DNA of 64,000 bases from Microbotryum silenes-acaulis. Lineage: Eukaryota > Basidiomycota > Microbotryomycetes > Microbotryales > Microbotryaceae. The notes under the pieces are model-generated. The model was not told where the DNA came from, did no database searches, and worked only from the letters and a program-made list of their open reading frames with translations. The translations under genes and the position numbers were made by a program. The stretch spans positions 1,054,001 to 1,118,000 of the forward strand of contig QPFY01000009.1 of assembly GCA_003665825.1 (NCBI GenBank), read 5' to 3'. Positions 57,498 through 64,000 of this stretch are shown one piece after another; within the stretch, counting starts at the first letter, position 1; every line of letters starts with the position of its first letter.

Positions 57498-59930
57498 TCA
57501 GACCTTGATGCCCATGTCTTGCGCAAGAAGATCGGCCGCCTTCTCTCCGACGGTCAGAGCCACGGAGTAGGTGTTGGAAGCGACGTTGCGTGGGCAGATG
57601 GACAAGTCGGCGAGCTTAAGACCCTTGGTGCCGTAGACGTTGAGGCGAGCATCGACGACGCCACCCTCCGTTCGAGGCTTCATGGGACAAGTCGAAATCG
57701 AGTGCCACGTCGTGCCGACGTTCTCACGAACCCATTGCGCGATCGCGGCGTTGTCGGCCTCCGAGTAGACGAGGTCCTCGATTTTGCCCGAAGCGAGCAG
57801 CGCCTTGGCCTCATCGGGGCCGATGCAGCGAGCGGGGGAGTCCTCGGCGAACTTGGGGTTTGTCGGAGCCAACTCTCCACGGTACGAAGGCATGCGACGA
57901 GCCGTCTCACGGGCGCGCTTCCATCCCCAGATGTGAGGGGCCATGTCGGACGGGTCACGCATGAAGCCGGCGTCAAAGTCGGGTGCGGAGAAGGGATCGG
58001 TGGAGCTGATGTGCAAGTGACCACGACTGCGGCGGTGCATCTGCGACATTGAGTTATATGGAGCGAAGTCAGCACACTGATTGGTTTGCAGAGAGAGCTG
58101 TAGAAGACGGCTTACATCATACACACCGCACATCATGTACTTGTTGTTGGGAGGCAAGAGCGCGTGGTCGCCAAGGAAGGTCGCGACGGCACCGCAGATG
58201 ATGACAGGGGCGTCGGGCTTCTGCTTGTAGTACTCATCCCAGACTTTCTGGAAAGCGGGGCAGTTCATGGCACGAACCTCTTCCTCGGTCGGACGCAACT
58301 TGGTACCGGCATCGATGGCGTTGGTGGTCAAGAGACCCTTGCCTTCTTTGACGAACAGGGGACCGGCGTCGGCGTGAACCTCGGGGTTGCCTCGGAGCAA
58401 CTCATCGAGCGTGTCGGCTGATTCGTCGACGACGTAGATGTTGAGCGCTAGTTGATGGTCATCGTACTGTTTTCCGACATCGAGATCGACGACCTGCTTG
58501 ACGCCAAACTTTTCGAGAACCTCCTTCATGCCGACACCGGATCGCTCCAAGATGAGAGGCGTGCCGAACGCACCCGCCGAGACGACGACGTACTTCCTCG
58601 CCTTGATCGTGGACGTCTCACCGACCTTGGGAGGGTTCTCGGGGTCGATGGGGGTGCGAGCAGTAGGGTTATGGCAGTACTCGACACCGACAGCGCGGGG
58701 TTCGTCGCCACTCTCATCGAAAAGGACGCGAATGGTCTTTTGCTCGCACAAGACGTGAAGGTTGGATTGCTCCTTAACGACGGGGTGAACGAAGCCGTTG
58801 GCCGTGTCGGAGCGGCGACCCGTCTTGGGGTTGATCCACTTGCCCCAGTTGGTGACGGCATGGGCGGTCCTGTAGTCTTGGATATCGCCCGAGTAGGGGA
58901 GCTTGGGGTCGGCTTGCTGCGCCGCCTTGATCCACTCCTCACCAAGGTTCGATTGATGACCACCGTACGAGACGTGCAGGTTGCCGCTGTCACCGTGAAC
59001 CTTAGGGGCTTGCGAAGGTAGGTGGTTCGTCTCGGTCTTCTTGACGAGGGGTAAGAGGTCATCAAACGCCCAGCCTTCGGTCTTCCAGTCATCATAGTCC
59101 GATGCGGAACCTCGCGTATACATCATGAAGTTGATCGACGATCCGCCACCGAGCATGCCACCGGTGGGGACTATGCATGCTCGATTAGCGACCTCCTTGC
59201 CTTCCTTGGAGACATCTGTGGGAGAGGAGGAACGCCACAAGGTCAGGAAAAGTTCGGCCGACGACGGCAGAAGATTCGGGTAATGGTGGTAACTCACAGA
59301 AGTTGGCAGTCGTGCTCGTGGGTGCCAAGTGGGAGAGGTACAGAGCGGGGGTGTAACTCGTAGCTTCGTCGATGTTGTCACTGCATCATTACACACCGGA
59401 AGTCGGGACGACAAAGTTTCCGAAAATTTCCGAAAAAGCGGGTCGGTCAGGGGGTCAGTCTTCGGGAAATACACGCGGTTCCGAGCGCACTAGGCTTTCC
59501 CGCGGCGACCTATGCGCGCGCTCGGGGCGCTTCGGCGTCTAAACTCAAGCGACTCGAGAAAGCAACTCACATGCCGGCCTCGACGATAGCGATCTGAAGG
59601 TCAGGGTTGGCCTTGGCGAGTCGACCAGCGGCGACACAGCCAGCGGCACCACCTAGCAAGTTACACGACATATATGAGCAGGAGGTCAGCCTGAGATTCC
59701 GCAGAAGCAGCGGTCGGCGTTTATACGTGGGTGGAACTCGGAGCGGTGGGGTGGGTCGCAGGTGTGCCGCCGACAGACGCTTCGCCGCGTCGGCGACTCC
59801 GCCCAAAGCCGTGTGCCCTGACAACCCACAACGCCGCCTGAACCCATTCAGAACCAAAAAAAGAAAACTCACCTCCTACGAAGACAACATCAACCTCAGA
59901 GGGGGGTTGTTGGGCAACGGCGGACGACAT
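57498..59930 (-). CDS. Alcohol oxidase-like GMC oxidoreductase 2
   Basis: FAD enzyme of the alcohol (methanol) oxidase group. Exons leftwards: 59930-59873, 59652-59571, 59380-59298, 59215-58116 and 58040-57498; 621 residues, all phases closing. The ADP-binding motif is VDVVFVGGGAAGCVAAGRLA (GxGxxG at about 19-24), GMC signature PTGGMLGGGSSINFMMYTRG, and substrate-side VVVSAGAFGTPLILERSGVG. The catalytic pair is His at about 554 (GTTWHSISTCPMKPR) and Asn at about 597 (NVASNTYSVALTVGEKAADL). The C-terminus GIKV is not a canonical peroxisomal PTS1, unlike methylotrophic-yeast AOX, so location is uncertain. It has far fewer introns than its neighbour paralogue (5 versus 11 exons) and looks intact. 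Confidence 0.92.
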
Positions 59931-60788
59931 GCTGGCGTCCAAATGGATGTGGCAAATTGCGGAGATGGGGGCTGACAGAAGAGCGACGACGGCTAATTAT
60001 AAGGCAAAGCTAAATGCGCGAGCCTGTCACGGCCAAGGTGAGAGAAGAGTGAGAGGAGGTTGCGCTTTAAACTAAGCTGGTCGGTGCCGAAACAGTGGTA
60101 GTTCGGCGAGTAGCTCAGGAGAGTGTTGCAAGCGTACTCGAGGGGTACGAGATGGGAAGGAAAAGTGAAATCGATGAGCGGCGTTTGGGATGAGCCGAGG
60201 CGACCGGTAACCAATCCGAGGATATCAGAGCGATGTGGGGCTCCGGTTCTGTTTTTGCGGGGAACCAGCGTGGGCCTTTGCGATCGAGGGCTGTATGCCT
60301 CGGGTTGCATCCACCAATCGAGTGGAGCTCTCGTGATCAGACCCTCGGCTGGTCTCCGAAAACTTCTCAAGCAGTGGCCCCAATTTAGACCCAATTTAAA
60401 CACCGACCGCGGAAGGCTAGAACCCAATGACATAGGTCACTGGAGGTCCACCGAGGAGACTCCGGCCGCCGCGCTTCCTCGGAAGGGGGACCAAACCCCG
60501 AAGCCTGCTCTTGACATGCCGGGACGCTGTGCAGTGGTTCGGGTAAGCACAGCCTTTATTGCGCTGATTAGTAAGAAATGCATTGCGAACATTTCTACAA
60601 CATGTCTTTGTCGCGCACTCTATTGATGAGAGAGAAAGAAAAAACATTTACCCCCAACCGCTTCTCATGGGAAACGTGGACCAGAGCGTGGGCCTGAGGA
60701 CTTAGCTACTCGGCCATCTTGCTTCCAGATTGAGAAAGCCCACGCCTCGACCATTGTTTTGCCAGATCAAAGCAATTCATCTCGCTCT
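59931..60788. other. Upstream region of oxidase 2 and 3' flank of the START gene
   Basis: 858 bp. No gene recognised. It should contain the oxidase 2 promoter. Confidence 0.5.
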
Positions 60789-63700
60789 TCATTCCCGCTT
60801 GACTGCTGCAACGATGTAGTCCCAGTTGAACAGCCGAGGAAAGAGGCGGATCTCGATCAGGCGCCTCGCCTCGCGCCACCGTCGCTCGGTATCGAAGGCT
60901 TGCATCAATGCTCGCTCGACGTGTTGACCCTCCGCTTCGGCCGGTCGGTAAATGATATAATCGGCAGCTGAAAAGGTCGTAGGATGCGAGGAATATGCGT
61001 CAGTTTCGATTACTAAGACCGAGCCGAGTCGTAGCCCAACTCACGAGTCAAAAGGGAGCGCAGGAGAGAACCAAGCAAGAACGAGATGATCGCCACCACG
61101 AGCACGAACGAAAGCGAATAATTCTTTTCGGATGAGACGACCGAGTCGCGTGTTGCAGCTGCTGTAGTGACCATGGATGAGCCCAGTCGGGACAAGGGGT
61201 ATGCTCCGAGGATGCCCAACAGTGGACCCGAACCGCCGGTCGCCATCTCGCCGGTCGCGGTGGCTCGTCGAGAGATCTGTAAAGGGCCGGCGTGATGAGC
61301 TAGGGAACACTAGGAGCAAATGATGATGTTATATGCTACTCACCACAGGTGAAGCACTCGACTTGTCCGCGTAAGCGGGCGAACGGGCGCCTTCGTCCTC
61401 AGCTGGTGTGAGTACCCCGGGGGACTTGGGATCCGGATATTCGAGATCGTCGACCGTAGAGGACGCGGGCTTGGGGGTAAGAAGTCGTACAGCTACAGCG
61501 ATGGGTCGGCGCAGCTCCTCGGGCAAGCTCGAGCTTGCTTCACCCGAGTCTTTGGCATGCTTCGACGAGCGTTTCCGAGGCACACTGTAGAAGATCCCTG
61601 GAGCATCAGCCACTACCGTCCCCGAGCTCGACGCCAGCAATCCCAGAGCGAACCTACCGACTGATCTTGACGGCTTGCGAAGGCAAATCCTCATCCTCGA
61701 ATCTCGCCAACAGCGCTTTGCTATCCTTCTGACTCGCCACAGGAACCTTTTCCTCATTGAACAGAACGCGCGTCGTCAAACTCGAGGCGGCGCCTTTGAC
61801 CGTAGCTTGCATCGCTGCCGCCGCTGCCGAAGCTGATGTGTCTTGTGGCAAAGCGACGATGCGAAGATCTATGAGCGCGCCTCGATCCATCAGCTTCTTG
61901 TACCATTCCGGTTTGACCGCTTTAGTCGATCCATCGCGTAGCAAAGGGTCATGCAGAGGGTGGGTGATCGCCGTCGTCGGGATCAGCACGCGCACGAGGT
62001 GGTTTGCTCGCTTCCAAGAATCGAGGGAAGCCGAGAGGATCGAAGGGAGAGGCGCATCGTGGGCCGTCGCACGGAGGGGAACTTGACGGGCATCGGTGGA
62101 CTCGATAGGCCCGGTCGAGATGGGATCCACGATCGAATCGCTACCAAGGAGCGAAGAGGAGCAAGTGATTGAATAACCGTAAGGGTACTGCTTGAGGTCG
62201 ACAACGAGTTCGGCGACGAGTAGATCATGGGCCGTAGCCGCATACGCCGCATCGAGGGTCGTGGTCGGCGACTTGGATAGGGTTGACGGTGTCCCAGTCC
62301 CCGCACCCACTCCGACGCCACCAGCAGCAGACGTAGCAGTCGTCGCGACGCTCCTGAGAGATGAGCGACTCGACTTGCGCGCCAACTCGTGGTGAATCGG
62401 CGGCTTGTGCAAGGTCGCAGGGGTAGCAAAGGTGAGCGATGCCGAGCGCGGTAATTTGCTCTCGAGGATCGTACCAACCGGGACGGAAGGCGTCAAGATG
62501 TTCTTGACGGCGCTGACCATCTGCGCTTGCTTCTGTGACTTTGGACACACGCGGAACAACGATCTGAAAGAGCCGTCGGAGCTCTCATGGTCGGCGATGA
62601 GGACAGTTGTCGTTTGCTGATCCGCGTTGCCGAGCTTCCACACGCACTCCTGATCGCCGTCGTCGTTCAGCGGGCCTTCGATGTGCAAGCCCACATCGGG
62701 TGTCCAGAGACGGGGCAAAGGTCCTTTCGTCTTGGCGAGAATCTCGACGGCATTGACCATGCGCACGATGTTGGCGTTCAGGACCGAGTTGAAAGCATGC
62801 GGGATCGAGCCAGCATGGTCGACGCAAGAGACGTACGTGCAGCGAGTCGATGGGATCGCCAACAGGCTCGAAGAGTAGGGGTCGAGCGTCTCGAGGATCC
62901 ACCCCTCTACGAGGATCTGACCAGAAGGGAGACTGCTGGGGTTGATCTTGCTCTTGTCGAATTGCTCGTCGGGAACGTAGGACGCCGAGGCGCAGAAGAG
63001 AACCTTAGAAGTGCTCAACGCACTCGAAGGCGAAGGGACTCGAACCTGCGAGTTGACCGAAGCGACGTAGAAGATGCGGCCTTTGAACGGGAACGTCGGC
63101 TTGGTAGTGAACGTCGCGGTCGAGGTCCCAAAGCCATATGATGCCAGAGCCGACACCGAATCGACGCGCTCGTCCCACGACTTTCGACATCCGACGGCCG
63201 AGACCACGCTAGCGACTTCATCGGCCGTCAAGCCTTGCAAGATACGGTCGCCGCGATAAACGGAGAACGTGTCCGAGATGCGGGGAATGAGCTTCTTGCG
63301 TACAAATGTGCCGGCTCGTTCAGAGACGATGGCCCATCCAGGTGCCGGGTCCGTCAACTCGGGCCCTTGCTCGGCATGGAACGTTTGGAGCCACGAGAGC
63401 GCCTCGAGAGCGACAGCTGGTGGGTCGAGGCGCGGCTGGAGGGCGGGAGCAGGTACCGCAGCGTCCCCTTCAGTCTGTGCAGTACCGGATCCACTGGCTC
63501 CGCCCGCAACGACCCTATTCTGCGAGAGCGGGGACGGCCCATTGCCTGAGGCGGGGACCGCGCCTCCGCTAGCAACTGCACCCGCCAATGGATCCTCGCT
63601 GAGCGATTCTGTTGGAGTCGGCATAGGCGAGTTGCGACCCACCTGGGACGGAGTTCGAGTATGCTGCAAGTTCCTCGGTCCATGGGTCGAGTATTGATCC

Positions 63701-64000
63701 AAAGGGATCGGGCTGGCCTTGACGCGCTTCCTCTTGGCCAGGAGCTTCACTTCATCTTCGGGCAACATCTCAACGTCGACCTTGGTCTTGGCGCCGTTGA
63801 TCGTCACAGAGCCTTTCTCCCTCGCCGCACCCGAGCCACCTGATGTTCCCTTCTTGACGACGACGAGGATCCGATCATCGCCGACCGCAGCCGCGTTATG
63901 CTCGATCGTGATCCACAGTCCACCGCCCGAGGACAGGCGATGCCGAGAGAGGCACGACACCTTGGCGGGAGGCGGGTCGATGACGACATCGATGCTGGAC
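60789..64000 (-). CDS. START-domain protein with C-terminal membrane anchor (5' end outside window)
   Basis: Probable lipid-binding/transfer protein. The large exon runs from beyond 64000 to about 61662, then 61597-61344, 61276-61045 and 60967-60789 (stop). A START-like domain begins near 63270: VYRGDRILQGLTADEVASVV, KSWDERVD (the WD motif), FPFKGRIFYVASVN, and later YVSCVDHAGSIPHAFNSVLN. The N-terminal part visible is Ser/Pro-rich with the basic LAKRKRVKASP. Near the C-terminus a single hydrophobic helix, NYSLSFVLVVAIISFLLGSL, should anchor the protein, with a basic, helical tail of about 65 residues after it. The junction 61662/61597 is uncertain: the strong GTAGGT donor at 61657 breaks the frame, so I used GTCGGT four bases upstream. 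The last three joins close in phase. Confidence 0.65.

Noticed and set aside
57474..59021. Long plus-strand frames of about 190 codons opposite oxidase 2
   Set aside because: Antisense shadows of a well-supported GMC gene; their composition (Val/Gly/Asp-rich) is what the complement of that gene gives.
63025..63050. Sequence resembling a tRNA B box (GGTTCGAGTCC on the minus strand)
   Set aside because: It falls inside the START-protein coding frame (encoding RVPSPS) and there is no A box or cloverleaf around it.
62587..63141. 184-codon plus-strand frame opposite the START gene
   Set aside because: Antisense shadow without a start context, domain or splice support.

Overview
The window is nuclear DNA of a filamentous or yeast-like fungus, most likely a basidiomycete. 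Genes are dense and mostly single copy. Nearly all are cut by many short introns of about 45-90 nt with GT(G/A/C)AGT-type donors, and base composition is moderately GC-rich. Housekeeping proteins are plainly fungal (GFA1, ERG13, PMT4, RRP6). The intron density and the alcohol oxidase / Zn2Cys6 content would fit Pucciniomycotina (for example a red yeast), but that placement is inference. Exon structures were built by hand from splice sites, reading phase and family conservation. ATG was required as start, so long frames opening with GTG or TTG were trimmed.

Layout: 1-1101 is the 3' end of GFA1 (chitin precursor pathway). 3693-6401 is a DHA1-type MFS transporter and 8364-11045 a YAT amino acid permease. 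11.6-12.9 kb holds two diverged, inverted fragments of one unknown gene. 13.4-19.5 kb holds ERG13 (HMG-CoA synthase) and PMT4 (protein O-mannosyltransferase), divergent over a 535-bp promoter. 19.8-25.4 kb holds a HEATR6-like protein and a TBC1D20/Gyp8-like Rab GAP, divergent over 214 bp. 25.5-31 kb holds an SH3-PX-BAR sorting nexin and a ZIP9-like zinc transporter. 31.4-38.9 kb holds RRP6, a mitochondrial-looking 2-hydroxyacid dehydrogenase and a three-RRM Gbp2-like protein.

39.2-44.3 kb is the main accessory region. It contains a decayed Helitron with a recognisable Rep/helicase N-terminal region and a hairpin-plus-CTGG 3' terminus, disrupted by a ~1.1-kb fold-back palindrome. A second, 5'-truncated Helitron 3' end lies in the opposite orientation. 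Between them sits an intact-looking unknown gene of 258 codons.

45.1-48.5 kb holds a Mid2-like single-pass membrane protein and a low-complexity ORF. 50.5-59.9 kb is a compact group: a Zn2Cys6 regulator convergent with two tandem alcohol-oxidase-like GMC oxidoreductases, the first of which may be broken. The window ends inside a large membrane-anchored START-domain protein (minus strand, 5' end outside). No tRNA, rRNA or CRISPR array was found. The regulator and the two oxidases are the only set that looks like a functional module; the other genes are unrelated housekeeping neighbours.
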